From Galeruca laticollis (lineage: Eukaryota; Arthropoda; Insecta; Coleoptera; Chrysomelidae): a stretch of 64,000 nt of DNA. The translations under genes were made by a program, and so were the position numbers. The stretch spans positions 289,362,246 through 289,426,245 of the forward strand of contig OY998175.1 in NCBI GenBank assembly GCA_963921935.1. The letters are read 5' to 3'. This document shows positions 47,693 to 59,348 of this stretch, in pieces (the first letter of the stretch is position 1; each line of letters opens with the position of its first letter). The notes beneath the pieces were generated by a model. That model did no database searches, had not been told where the DNA came from, and saw nothing but the letters and a program-made list of their open reading frames with translations.

Positions 47693-49020
47693 CCAAAATT
47701 TAAGAATAATATTAAACAAATTATAGCTATAGAGTCAGAAATAGCTTTAAAATCTAATTCAAATAATTTCCTTTATAAGAAATTAAAAATAGCCAATTTA
47801 ATCAAAAATATTGAACCTTCAAAAGTTAAACGTCAAACAAAAAATGACAAAAATTACTTTATTAGAAGTGTGTTTGAATCGAAATTATTCTCATTTCAAT
47901 GGAGAGGTTTATAGCAGTAAAGATGGTTTGATTATGGGCAACCCACTCAGCCCCCTACTAGCAGAAATTTTCATAGATAATATAGAAAAAATAATTCATG
48001 AACACCCCCTTAGTAAAAAATTTATGTACTGGCACCGATATGTGGACGACATTTTAGCTAGCTTCATCGGTACAAATAGACAATTAGGGAGCTTCATTAC
48101 TTACATAAACTCGATTCACAATAATATCAAATTTACAGTAGAACTTGAACAAAATAAGTCTATAAACTTTCTAGACCTTACAATTTCAAATATAAATAAT
48201 AAACATGATTTTTCTATATTTCATAAACCATCACATACAGGTATTACAATTCATAATAGTTCGGTCCACCCATTCAGTCATAAACTAGCAGCTTTCAATA
48301 GTATGATACACAGACTCTTAACAGTCCCATTAAATATTAATAATTATACCAAAGAATTAAATATCATAAAACAAATAGCAGTTAATAATAATTACGATCC
48401 AAATTTAATTGACAATATCATAAATGAAAAGATAAAAAAACAGACTTTAGAACAAGTATTCCCTTCAGATAAAAATAATAAACAATTTAAAAGCCTAAGA
48501 AATCAGGAGTTTATAAATTAAAATGTGGTAATGACAATTGTGATAAAATTTATATCGGTAGAACTTTTAGAAATTTTAAAACTAGAATTTCGGAACACAA
48601 ACGTAGCTATGACCACAAAAAATTAGATTCTAACTATTCAAATCATTTATTAGCAAACCAACACATTTTCGACCCAAATTTTGAAATTCTCCATGTAGTC
48701 CGTTAATCCTTTAGTTTAAATTTATTAGAGGCCCTAGAGATTAACAAAAATAAATATTCAGGTAATCTCCTTAACGACCAAATAGATATCAATCAGTCTC
48801 CTTTATTGAACCTCTTTACCTAGAAGATAGCTTGAATAGCTTTGTAGTGAATGAATTTCCAGGTAATTTCTTTCAATACCATTGTTAACCTTAGTAAATA
48901 GATTTAGCACTGTATATATTAAGACATTTTTATATTTTACCTTCATTCGTTTTGACAAAGCTACTGTGTTAGTGAAACGCGTCAACAAGTTTAAATTGAA
49001 CATTAGTTCAAATAAATGAA
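47693..49020 (+). pseudogene. PLE family B, internally deleted (palindrome 2 left arm)
   Basis: A second, diverged PLE, fused 5'-to-5' with PLE-A near 47,685. It starts PKFKNNIKQIIAIESEIAL, jumps to the RT palm (GLIMGNPLSPLLAEIFIDNIE, WHRYVDDILASFIG, SINFLDLTISNINNK) in ORF 47,811-48,521, then shifts frame near 48,490 into a GIY-YIG domain with zinc-type cysteines (KSGVYKLKCGNDNCDKIYIGRT, ISEHKRSY) broken by a stop at VVR*. RT motifs 1-3 are deleted. The 3' region carries GTGAAACGCGTCAACAAG. It differs from PLE-A throughout, so it is a separate lineage. Confidence 0.8.
48940..48990 (+). ncRNA. Degenerate hammerhead-like motif, PLE-B
   Basis: TTGACAA (48,952-48,958) sits where CTGANGA is expected. 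It is followed by an ACT/AGT hairpin, GAAAC (48,974-48,978), GC and GTC (48,981-48,983). GTT before the core pairs with AAC after GTC. The layout equals that of PLE-A, but two core bases are changed, so it is probably inactive. Confidence 0.35.
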
Positions 49021-49097
49021 GATTTAAACAAACTATATTGTTTTATTTCATCGTTGAAAACTAAAGTAATTTTGAAAATTTCATCCAAATCGGTCCT

Positions 49098-49437
49098 ACC
49101 GATCAAAATCTAACAAACAAATACTCGGAAAAAATACAAAAATACACCCCCCTCGCAATAGAACTGGAGAGAATTTGGAAACAAAAGGCGGTCACCATTA
49201 TTCCGTTGATTATGTCTGCTACTGGTATCACCCACAAAAAATTCACAGAACATCTGACAGAACTCGACATACCTGAAAATATACACAATCGAATACAAAA
49301 AAGCGTCATTTTACACACGTGCAATATAGTCCGCTCGTTTCTTAGAACACAATAGACTTCGTTTATACTTGGCCCGCCCGTATAATGAAGAAATCCAGGG
49401 AACAAAAACCCTGTGAATTCCTAAAATAATAATAATA
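49098..49437 (+). pseudogene. LINE ORF2 C-terminal tail and 3' end
   Basis: Open frame from the spacer start to TAG at 49,353: EKIQKYTPLAIELERIWKQ, TIIPLIMSATGITHK and IQKSVILHTCNIVRSFL. This matches the conserved C-terminal tail of an insect LINE ORF2, from memory. A short 3' UTR and an (AAT)n tail end at about 49,437, directly against the 3' end of the minus-strand LINE. Confidence 0.55.
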
Positions 49438-49637
49438 AACGACTTTATTGCTTCCGTATAATAATACAAGAAAAAAAGAAAATACACATAAGGTTGAAAG
49501 CAAAAGGCGAAGTTCAGCTCACAAGCTGATATAACATCAGCTTATAAACTGTTCCTCCACTTAACCTTGAATACATCGCTAGGTTGGTGTGACAACAAAA
49601 TAAATTACAGTTAAATATAAACTCAATCGTACGGATA

Positions 49638-52430
49638 TCAGTGTTGTATTGAAAATAAATGTTCCTTGTAGGTCTTCTTAAATCTTTGCAATCTGTAAGT
49701 TTTAAACATGGCAGGTACCTGATTATAAATCGAACATATTTGATAGGAATAACTGCGCCTCAAAATTTCTAGTCTGAAGATTGGGGGTGAAAGGGTTCCT
49801 TTGTATCGGATATTTAAATTATGTAGATCAGACCGATAGGTAATTTTTCTGTGCAAGTATGAGGGTGTTTTATCATAAATTATTTTTTGAAAAAGAACAG
49901 CTGCATGTAGAATCCTTCTATTAGCCATATTTAGCCAGCAATTATCTTTCGTTTTGTGTGAAATATGTTCTCTTCTGCGTATACCGAATATGAGTCGTAA
50001 ACATGAATTTTGCACTTTTTGTATTTTCTTTGTTATTGGTTGGATAAAAACGGTCCATATAGTACATCAGCATAATTAAATATAGACAGTATCAGTGACT
50101 CACAGAGATTTGATTTCACATGTTGTGGGAGAAAATGCCGGTTGCCATATATATTTTTAAGAGTGAGGTATGCGCGTTGTATAAGTTGATTTATGTGTTT
50201 TTCAAATTTTAGATCGGAGTCCAACATTATACCTAAACTGTTAGCTTCGCTTACATTCGGAATAGTTTCATTTTAAATTACAATACGTACACTATCAGAA
50301 ATCTCATCTCTTTTATTTTTGTCGCCAAAAAGTATAACATTAGACTTACTACAATTAATGCTTGGGCAGTGATCCTCTGCAGCTTTAATAAAACTGTTAA
50401 GTTCCTTATTTATATACCCACATGACTCCACTACAGTACTGGGGTGGAAACTATGATAAAGTTGAGTATCATCCGCATACAGGTGTACATTACACAACTT
50501 AAAATTTTTCACTAGACAGGAAGTATATAAAGCAAAGAGCAATGGCCCCAGAATGGAGCCCTGAGGGACTCCGCACCGTAAATCCATATACTCAGAAGAG
50601 TGTCCGTCAACCACAACCATCTGTTTACGTCCTCGAAGGTAAGATGCTATAAGGTTTCTGGCATTATTGGAAAGTCCTATATAATGTAGAATTTCCAGCA
50701 TTAAATTGTGATTAATGGTATCGAAGGCTCTGCTAAAGTCTAGCAAGACCAGAACAGTGCATTCACCCTTGTCCAAAGCTCTAACAACATCGTCAATAAT
50801 ATTGAGAAGAGCCGTTGTACAAGTATAATTTTTTCGAAATCCAGATTGTCTTATAGGTAATAATGAATACTGATCAGCATATTCCTTCAGTTGTACTTCT
50901 ATAGCTCTTTCGAGTACCTTAGATAAAGTTGGCAGTATACTAATTGGGCGCAAATCCTTAATTTCAAGTGGATTAGTCTTTTTAGGCAATAATTTTACAA
51001 TGGCTCTTCTCCACAGTTCAGGAAAAATATTATTACTCATAAAAGTTAATAATGTGTGTGATGTAAGGAATTATATAGGGACAACACAACTTCAATAGTC
51101 TCAAATTTAATTTGTCTTCACCGGCAGCATTTGTCTTTATACCATTTATTGTTTGGTAAATAAATAAATCATTAACCTCCTGAAATTCAAAATGTGAATC
51201 TATTATTTTTCTTAGTTTGTACGACGAAAGTAATTCTTCAGGAGGTTCTCTCATATACCATGAGTTGATGAAGAATTCATTTATTTCAGCAGGACTTTTC
51301 AAATTGTCCGGTATTGTGCTTAATTTGGTAGGTATAATACTATACGTTTTTAGAGTTTTCCAAAGAGTTTTAGAATTCTTGTTACTAACTTCGTATGTAA
51401 AAAATGTTTCACTTTCTCTTTTAATCGCAGAATTTGTGTAGTTCCTCATGTCTTTAAAAATCTGAAAATGATGGTCAAGTTTAGTTTTCTTATACTTGTG
51501 CAGCGGTTTATCTCGTATTTTCATCATTTCTTTTATAGCGCCACTTAACCAAGGTACTCGAGGCTTAGATACACGCGATGTTAATAACGGCACGTGCCTG
51601 TCGAAGAGGTTCATCAGACAGTTGATCAAAAACGTTATTTTTTCATCAGCCCCTTCCTGATCATATATTCCAAAAAATGGAGTATTATATAAATCTATTC
51701 CAAAATCATATTCATTAAAATATTTGAAAGACCTATACGTAATCATTCTGGGGCTATGTTTTTCAACACTCAGTTTTACTTCACATGTAGCTATATCATG
51801 ATCAGAAATTACACCTGTTGCGCGAATAACTCCCCTGCCAATAACCCAGTCAGATGATGTTAGAATACCATTCAGTAAGGTAGCAGTAGTAGCTGTAATT
51901 CTTGTAGGAGTGTCAATGATTTGTTCAATACCAAAGCATTCTAACACAGATGACATTTTATCCACATAAATATAATCGGCATTTAAAAAATCAATGTTAA
52001 AATCTCCAGCGCATATAATCTCATCTACAGTGAGATGAATCAGACTCAGGATATCTTCCATTTCAGCAATAAAAAAATCTTATTTATTTTAGGAGGCTTG
52101 TATAGTGCACCAAGAGCAAACATTTTACTTTTAATTTTTATATTTACCCAAAGTTGTTCCGATACCGTTCCATGATAATTCAGTTCTTCACTATATATCT
52201 ATCTTATTATTTACGTAAATACACAAACCTCTTCCTAAGCCACCTCTGTCCTTTCTATATAAAATATACCCATCAAAATTAATTAAGTCATTATTTACAT
52301 TTTCATCTAACTATGTTTTACAAATAAAAAATATATCAAATTGATGTTCATTTACAATTAATTTAACATACTGCAAAGAAGGCAGAAGAGACCTTGCATT
52401 AAGACAACCTATAAATAAATTACCGAGCAT
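49638..52430 (-). pseudogene. LINE ORF2: AP endonuclease plus reverse transcriptase
   Basis: ATG 52,430 starts MLGNLFIGCLNARSLLP, the usual opening of an APE-type endonuclease. A stop in FICKT*LDEN and a frameshift at a T run near 52,071 follow. Then GDFNIDF and SDHDIATCEV give the catalytic end of the endonuclease (52,061-51,033). After another frame change, RT (51,040-50,273) shows IKDLRPISILPTLSKVLE, VLLDFSRAFDTINH, CGVPQGSILGPLLF and HLYADDTQLY. The C-terminal part (50,227-49,638) is in two pieces with CLRLIFGIRRREHIS. YADDTQLY and no RNase H fit Jockey/CR1. Catalytic motifs are intact but the frame is broken at least four times. Confidence 0.85.
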
Positions 52431-52768
52431 TTATCTCTTACTACAATTCAGAAGTATTCCAAAATAAAATAAAATAGATATTAAAAAAAAACTTGAAATA
52501 AGTAGTAATTAACTATGGTTGAATAGAGAATTGAACACAAACGAATCCCATCTGCACTCATGTGCCACTTTTTAGTCTTTTAAAATTTCTGTATTTGAAT
52601 AGTTATTTAATAAGTGCTTCCATAAAAATAACACACACTATTAATCTGACATATATCAAATAAATCGAGAACAAATTTTATATTTTAGCATAATCAAAGT
52701 TTAGCAATGTCATCAATGGAGGTAATCTTGATAATCTTGTTATCAGCTAATTTCAAGAAGACGATACC

Positions 52769-53275
52769 TTAATGTGTCCAGACTTTACCTTCTTTTCCAG
52801 CTTTTTGAATTACCATCTTATACAATGTTGATTGATCTTTCGTTAAATCTTCTTTGATCATATATTTAGTACCTTTAAGATACTTTTTGTTAGAAAAAAT
52901 GTTTTGCCTGGTATATCCATTAAAGAAATTTACCAGCAATGGTCGTGATTTCCTTGCATTAGGTTTTCCTAGTCTATAACCGCTTCCAATATCAGATTGT
53001 TTAATATTTAAGTTCAGATTCGTATTGAAAATGAGTAGCACTTGATCTAGTATACTCTCATCATGTATCTCTTCCAATCCATAGACTATAATATTGTTTT
53101 CACGGATCCATTTCTCGTATTTCACATTATTTTTAACCATCAACTTAATGGCGTCATCTTGTTTTTGGACTAATTTTTCCAGCTCACTAGTTCTCTTCTT
53201 CAATGACTCCAACAACTCCATTCCAATATTTTCACTAATTTTCTCAAAAATAGATGGTAGGATTGTCTCTTTCAA
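52769..53275 (-). CDS. LINE ORF1 protein
   Basis: 168-codon ORF upstream of ORF2. A heptad-rich coiled-coil start (about residues 15-50: LESLKKRTSELEKLVQKQ) is followed by WIRENNIIVYGLEE, YRLGKPNARKSRPLLVNF and IKEDLTKDQSTLYK. This is the coiled coil plus RNA-binding-like fold of LINE ORF1 proteins, which act as nucleic-acid chaperones. It is open throughout, but the neighbouring ORF2 is dead. Confidence 0.6.
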   Translation of the reverse strand: MKETILPSIFEKISENIGMELLESLKKRTSELEKLVQKQDDAIKLMVKNNVKYEKWIRENNIIVYGLEEIHDESILDQVLLIFNTNLNLNIKQSDIGSGYRLGKPNARKSRPLLVNFFNGYTRQNIFSNKKYLKGTKYMIKEDLTKDQSTLYKMVIQKAGKEGKVWTH

Positions 53276-53399
53276 AAACCATCAGTATCTTCCCATCATT
53301 AAGACATTTTATCGATCTTGATAACTGCGTTCAACTTTTTAAAGCTCATTTCATATTGTTCGCGTAAAAATGATATAGATCTGATTGTAAATAAATATT

Positions 53400-53617
53400 G
53401 GAGAATTCGAGGAAAATAAAGTAAGTAATATAAGTATAGTGAATGTACATGCACAAAGCGGAGACAAGGATATAGAAACTAAAAATGAATTTTATAAAAA
53501 AGTTCTAAGAGTCATACCAAGATAGGCAGAGAAGAGGATAACAAGATTATAACTGGAGGGAAAAATCTCCATAATAGTCCAGTGACCGAACCGTTTGTGT
53601 TCCAAAATCTATGGGAA
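53400..53617 (+). pseudogene. LINE endonuclease fragment
   Basis: Short plus-strand match: IVNVHAQSGDKDIETKNEFYKKV, resembling the LINE AP-endonuclease phrase (NVHAPTEDKD). It then decays. The fragment lies between the LINE 5' end and the inner end of the right palindrome arm, and may belong to the same element as the tail at 49,098. Confidence 0.45.
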
Positions 53618-56451
53618 AGGACCGATTTGGATGAAATTTTCAAAATTACTTTAGTTTTCAACGATGAAATAAAACAATATAGTTTGTTTAAATCTTCATT
53701 TATTTGAACTAATGTTCAATTTAAACTTGTTGACGCGTTTCACTAACACAGTAGCTTTGTCAAAACGAATGAAGGTAAAATATAAAAATGTCTTAATATA
53801 TACAGTGCTAAATCTATTTACTAAGGTTAACAATGGTATTGAAAGAAATTACCTGGAAATTCATTCACTACAAAGCTATTCAAGCTATCTTCTAGGTAAA
53901 GAGGTTCAATAAAGGAGACTGATTGATATCTATTTGGTCGTTAAGGAGATTACCTGAATATTTATTTTTGTTAATCTCTAGGGCCTCTAATAAATTTAAA
54001 CTAAAGGATTAACGGACTACATGGAGAATTTCAAAATTTGGGTCGAAAATGTGTTGGTTTGCTAATAAATGATTTGAATAGTTAGAATCTAATTTTTGTG
54101 GTCATAGCTACGTTTGTGTTCCGAAATTCTAGTTTTAAAATTTCTAAAAGTTCTACCGATATAAATTTTATCACAATTGTCATTACCACATTTTAATTTA
54201 TAAACTCCTGATTTCTTAGGCTTTTAAATTGTTTATTATTTTTATCTGAAGGGAATACTTGTTCTAAAGTCTGTTTTTTTATCTTTTCATTTATGATATT
54301 GTCAATTGAATTTGGATCGTAATTATTATTAACTGCTATTTGTTTTATGATATTTAATTCTTTGGTATAATTATTAATATTTAATGGGACTGTTAAGAGT
54401 CTGTGTATCATACTATTGAAAGCTGCTAGTTTATGACTGAATGGGTGGACCGAACTATTATGAATTGTAATACCTGTATGTGATGGTTTATGAAATATAG
54501 AAAAATCATGTTTATTATTTATATTTGAAATTGTAAGGTCTAGAAAGTTTATAGACTTATTTTGTTCAAGTTCTACTGTAAATTTGATATTATTGTGAAT
54601 CGAGTTTATGTAAGTAATGAAGCTCCCTAATTGTCTATTTGTACCGATGAAGCTAGCTAAAATGTCGTCCACATATCGGTGCCAGTACATAAATTTTTTA
54701 CTAAGGGGGTGTTCATGAATTATTTTTTCTATATTATCTATGAAAATTTCTGCTAGTAGGGGGCTGAGTGGGTTGCCCATAATCAAACCATCTTTACTGC
54801 TATAAACCTCTCCATTGAAATGAAAATAATTTCGATTCAAACACACTTCTAATAAAGTAATTTTTGTCATTTTTTGTTTGACGTTTAACTTTTGAAGGTT
54901 CAATATTTTTGATTAAATTGGCTATTTTTAATTTCTTATAAAGGAAATTATTTGAATTAGATTTTAAAGCTATTTCTGACTCTATAGCTATAATTTGTTT
55001 AATATTATTCTTAAATTTTGGTGATATGCTGTGATTACGAAAAGAGGTCTATCATACATAAGAATCCTCATTGTCCACAATTATATGGAACCGTTGAATT
55101 ACATAAATTAACGAAACCAATTAGACTTGTAGGTTCTTATGTTAATGCTCCTTATAATATATTGGCAAAGAGGCTCAACAATATACTCAATAGTTACGGA
55201 TATGAATCTCAGTACTCAATTAGAAATTCAATAGAACTAATCAAAAAGTTGAAAGCAATCCTTTTGCAAGATAACTATAAACTCATTTCGTTCGATGTAA
55301 CTAATATGTTAACTAAAATTCCTCCTAAAGAATGTCTAATACTTGTGAGAAAATTACTAGAAGATGAAAATATTAATCCAGGAATAATATCAGATATACT
55401 TAATTTATTTGATGTATCCATTAATCAGAATTATTTCACTTTTGACAATAAGATATATATTCAAAATGAAGGTTTACCAATGAGAAGCCCTATATCACCT
55501 ATTTTAGCAAACATTTTTATGGACAATTTAGAAAGAAAGATATTTGAAAGTAATATTTCGAAAAATGTTTTATTTTGGTATAGATATGTTGACGACATAT
55601 TAGCTTGTTTTATGGGTAGTGAACGACAACTAGATGTATTTTTCAACCACATCAATAATTTACACCCAAAAATTAAATTTACATTAGAAATTGAAGAAAA
55701 TAGCTCAATCAATTTTCTTGATTTAAAAATTCAAAGAGTTAATAATGTACTTGATTATTCAATTTACCGAAAACCAACACAGACTGATGTGACAATTCCA
55801 TTCAATTCCAATCACCCTATGTCACACAGACTAGCGGCATATAATTCAATGATACATATAGCTTTTTCAGTTCCTATGAACAAATGTAATTTTGATAGAG
55901 AGATTAATACAATTAGACAAATAGCAAGATCCATGAGATATGATAAATACGCTAATTAGTAAAAAAGAGGCATTACAACTAATATTTCCTAAACAAGCTG
56001 GTGGAATAAAAACTTATAAAACCATCACATATGCAGGAAATATTTCTAATAATATTTCAAAGATAATATCTTCAGCAATACAACAATTTCTTTTAAAACA
56101 GAAAGTAACGTTAGTACAAAATTGTTAAATGTAAAAACAAAAATACCACTATTAAAGAAGTCAGGTATATATAAACTCAAATGTCCAGAATGTAATGCTG
56201 TCTATTTGGGTCAGACCCTTAGGAATTTTGAAATTCGATACAGTGAGCACTTACGAGCATACAGATTAAAACAACCAGATAAATCCCACTACGCAAAACA
56301 TCTACTTGACACCAATCACTCATTGACATCTAACACAGAACTAGAAGTGCTGCATATTTGTGAAAAGAAACAAGAACTGGATTTCCTTGAAGAACTGGAA
56401 ATTAGAAGACATTTGAGAAACCCACAATATGAAGTTGTCAATGAACAGTTA
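53618..56451 (+). repeat. Palindrome 2, right arm
   Basis: Mirror of 46,263-49,097. Inner end AGGACCG (53,618-53,624) pairs with CGGTCCT (49,091-49,097). Outer end GTTA (56,448-56,451) lies within PLE-A, which continues past the arm. Confidence 0.95.
53695..55021 (-). pseudogene. PLE family B (palindrome 2 right arm)
   Basis: Mirror of the PLE-B copy at 47,693-49,020. The RT palm segment is 54,193-54,903 and the GIY-YIG region about 54,000-54,220. The degenerate hammerhead-like motif is at about 53,725-53,775. Confidence 0.8.
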
Positions 56452-56863
56452 AATCTAGGGAGTTCTCCACTAATAAACTGTCTTCTTAAGTGATAATTGT
56501 AAAGATCAGCAGATATAGTTTTCCTGGTTTTCTATATCATTGCACAGTTATACTGATCTTAATTGGAAAAATGATATCCAGGATATCACCATAGGGCTAA
56601 TAATATCTAAGCTTCAATATTTGTAATATCACATCTTCTTATTTTTTCTATAAACATATATTAAGTCAATCACAAGTTAGGTCACTTCTTGGTCTAGCCA
56701 AAAATAACTACTAAACATCAGGTAGGCATCAAATGAAATGTAACTTATGTCATTCTGACGATGATATTGATTTATCGAAACAATTGTCAATTTTTTAGAA
56801 TTTTCAATAACTTTTATTATATTGTGGAATTAACTAGAAACCGTGAGTTTCATTTAAAACACT
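55022..56863 (+). pseudogene. PLE-A RT plus GIY-YIG with full 3' end
   Basis: Plus-strand mirror of the PLE-A copy in the left arm. Unlike that copy it continues beyond 56,451 through NLGSSPLINCLLK (stop at 56,491-56,493) and the PLE 3' region to GTGAGTTTCATTTAAAA near 56,863. It has the same LPMRSP change and the same deletion near 55,935. It appears to be the parental side of palindrome 2. A hammerhead-like core (CTGACGA 56,755-56,761, then GAAAC and GTC) is present. Confidence 0.85.
56740..56805 (+). ncRNA. Hammerhead-ribozyme-like motif, PLE-A
   Basis: CTGACGA, GATA/TATC stem II, GAAAC, AATT and GTC in the same order as at 20,706. Upstream TATG replaces TTCT, weakening outer stem I. Confidence 0.5.
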
Positions 56864-57153
56864 TCTATGATTTATGTTCGCTTTAAATATATTAAGGTAG
56901 GTCTTAAACAAACCAACGAACGCGCACAAACTAGAAAGAAGAAAAGTATATTGTAATTTATTTTGATGAGATTTAAATTTTTTATGCTTAGACAACACAC
57001 TAAACTCCTCGGGAACTCCTATCTTCTGTAAATTAAGAAGGAAACAACAAGAAATCTTTTAATATCTAAAGTTTATGAATTATGGACACCCAAATGATTT
57101 GAAACAGCAAAACAAATATATTCCATTTCAAAGTACACTCAAGTTAATATACA
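56864..57153. other. Unassigned
   Basis: AT-rich sequence between the PLE end and the tandem-unit fragment; nothing recognised. Confidence 0.4.
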
Positions 57154-57470
57154 AAATAAACGGTTTTAAAGATTAAAACTAACTACACCGCATCTGTGGT
57201 CCTGAATAATATTCTATCATAAAATTGTCACTTGTATACACTTCGGGGGATGTATCATGCTACCAAACCGAAATTTCTCCAAAAATTTAGTATATTTGGA
57301 TTTATAGGACCCGCTGTACTCGCTCTAGTCAGCTGAAAATCAATAGGGTACATCTGTGAGACACCTTGAACAATATTCAATCATAAAAGTGGGTACTTGT
57401 ATACACTCTGGAGGCTGTATCTTGCTAACGAACTAAAAATTCTCCAAAAATGACAAAAATTTGGTACAAA
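57154..57470 (+). mobile_element. Tandem-unit element copy C, truncated
   Basis: Starts AATAAACGGTTTTAAAG like copies A and B. Two units are anchored at 57,255 and 57,419 (164 bp apart). It ends in the third unit at AAATTTGGTAC; the GAC tract and 3' end are missing. Confidence 0.7.
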
Positions 57471-58580
57471 ACATTTCTCGCATCGTACATAGGGTTGGTA
57501 TCAAAGTACACATTAGCATTAGTTAGAATATGCAAGGGTTGTACATATACTAGTGCTAATGAATTCATATACCTGACAAAACTCTACTGATATAAGTCCT
57601 TTAATATTATCTTTCTCATAGCTCATATTCTCCAATCAGATTTTCTACTCTGTCGTAACCAATATTGATCCGTTATTATACCGACATCAAAGAGTTTAAT
57701 GTACTTCAGCAGTGTGTCCACCACATTATACTAGGTTTTTATATCTTCGAATCGTGTGAATAAAGTAAAGTCTGATCATTTGAGAATTTATATTTTTCGA
57801 AAAAATTCTTCACACATTGTAAATTTCCTCGTATATCAATGGTATAATGTTTCCACAGTAACAATGTTTTATATGAAGATGTATCATCATTTTTACAGTA
57901 GTCTGTGGCAGTAGCTGGATATAAAAAGAAAACCAGCCATAAAACAATTTTATGCATTACATAAAAAATTCTCACGAATCCAAGCATTTTATTACAATCC
58001 CTTCGTCATACCCAAAAAGACTTTCACTTGATTAAGTTCATAAACCATCTTTTTACATAAGGCGACAAAATAAATTCTGAAGTGGGATCATTCCAACGTA
58101 ATATAAGGCGAGGTAACACTTTCTGACTTCTGAAATGACTAAAATATTATGAAAGATGACGAAAAGGAGAAGGCATATGTGGGTAATTCAAGTTTGAGGA
58201 AAAGGTTCGTTCTGCCGGGATTTTAAATCAGTAGGAATAGAAAATCTGACGAATTATCTGGAAACGGAAGAAGTGTGAAAAGGTATATTTCACTTGATAC
58301 TACCGCCTCGTCTACACGTCTAGACAGGAAAATGGCTGCGGTAATTATATTTTAGAAGGAGATTTTTATTGAAAATTTTTAATGGAACAGACGATGTGAA
58401 TTTTTCAATATATCATTCGAGAACTGGAGTTTTACGTATCGCGAAGAATATCTACAAAATATCATTCGATGTTTTTCGGAGTTGAGGGCATGGAAAATGT
58501 CAGTGTTCAGTTCACTGATAGTTATATCATAGTATATTATCAACAATATTTTTCTTATAATCCACGTTTCCAAAATTTAA
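57471..58580. other. Mostly non-coding
   Basis: Apart from the small ORF at 57,739-57,987 I see no gene or repeat here. Confidence 0.4.
57739..57987 (-). CDS. Possible small secreted protein or first exon
   Basis: 82 codons. After MLGFVRIFYV comes MHKIVLWLVFFLYPATATDYC, which looks like a signal peptide with cleavage after TATA/TATAT, followed by a polar stretch with two cysteines (DYCKND and LQCVKN). The second Met (residue 11) is the better start. It could be the first exon of a secreted host protein, but I found no convincing donor site and recognise no family. It may be chance. Confidence 0.3.
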   Translation of the reverse strand: MLGFVRIFYVMHKIVLWLVFFLYPATATDYCKNDDTSSYKTLLLWKHYTIDIRGNLQCVKNFFEKYKFSNDQTLLYSHDSKI

Positions 58581-58867
58581 TTTTAATAATTCGGGTTTAA
58601 AAGAGACTTCATTATAACATTGTTTACAGTGTCACAATGAAGCTCTTTGAACACTGTAATAGTAATTTTTAGTGTACAGTTGGTTATTGTATTTAGTTAT
58701 ATTTTTATTTGACATTTGACTTTAAGCTTGACACAAATTATAAATAAAATAGTCTGGCGTTGTTCTAGCTAGCAAATTATTATATTAAAGGTAAATTAGA
58801 ATGATTAGTATATTAAAAATATTGATGAATACAGTACGCTAACGTTTATTTATCAATGATTTGTCAA
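58581..58867 (+). repeat. Direct repeat, first copy
   Basis: About 287 bp, matching 59,349-59,637 at roughly 80-85% by eye. Shared phrases: TATAACATTGTTTACA/TATAACATCATTTACA, GTAATTTTTAGTGT, CAGTACGCTAACGTTTATT/AAAGTACGCTAACGTTTATT, ATCAATGATTTGTCAA. Confidence 0.75.
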
Positions 58868-59348
58868 TTGTTTATTTTTATATTGTATATGATCAATATA
58901 TAGGTATACAAAACGTTCGATTTTTGGCATAAATTACCAGATGTATATGGGAAGATGTATTACAGAAATAATTCTGTTCATGATATAATATAAATACATC
59001 GCAAGAGCATATACGAAGAAGCTCTTTTGTCAACAAATAATTATCCTCTTTTGCTTAAATGAAAGTTTGTTTACAATGTACACAATTATTCGGTTATAAT
59101 ATGTCAAAAGTCAGAAGTGCTGAATGAAACCATCTGTGATCTGACCAATTAGGAATCTACAGAATTGCCAACTGAAATTCAAACCACTCCTCTTAGTTTG
59201 AAAACAGGGATTATATGAAATTCTATTTTATTTAAATAATTGAAAAAATGCGAATTATAAAAAATAATGTGTAAAACTTGTGCTACAATGACTTTCTGTA
59301 CTACTACTACAAAAACGAGTCATTGTGACACTTGTTTTACAAATAACT
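58868..59348. other. Interval between direct repeats
   Basis: 481 bp of AT-rich DNA with no ORF or motif I recognise. Confidence 0.4.

Larger units (their letters stand above)
46263..49097 (-). repeat. Palindrome 2, left arm
   Basis: 2,835-bp arm, reverse-complementary to 53,618-56,451. x + y is 102,714 over most of the arm and 102,715 near the inner end, so one 1-bp indel lies between about 48,521 and 48,803. Substitutions include NRNYSHF/NRNYFHF and DPNLIDN/DPNSIDN in the two RT copies. It overlaps the end of palindrome 1 by TAAC (46,263-46,266). Confidence 0.95.
49438..53290 (-). mobile_element. Jockey/CR1-like LINE in palindrome 2 spacer
   Basis: About 3.85-kb minus-strand LINE. ORF1 is at 53,275-52,769 and ORF2 from 52,430 to 49,638. 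The 3' end has AATAAA followed by a TTATT-repeat tail near 49,440. It occupies most of the unique spacer. Confidence 0.8.
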
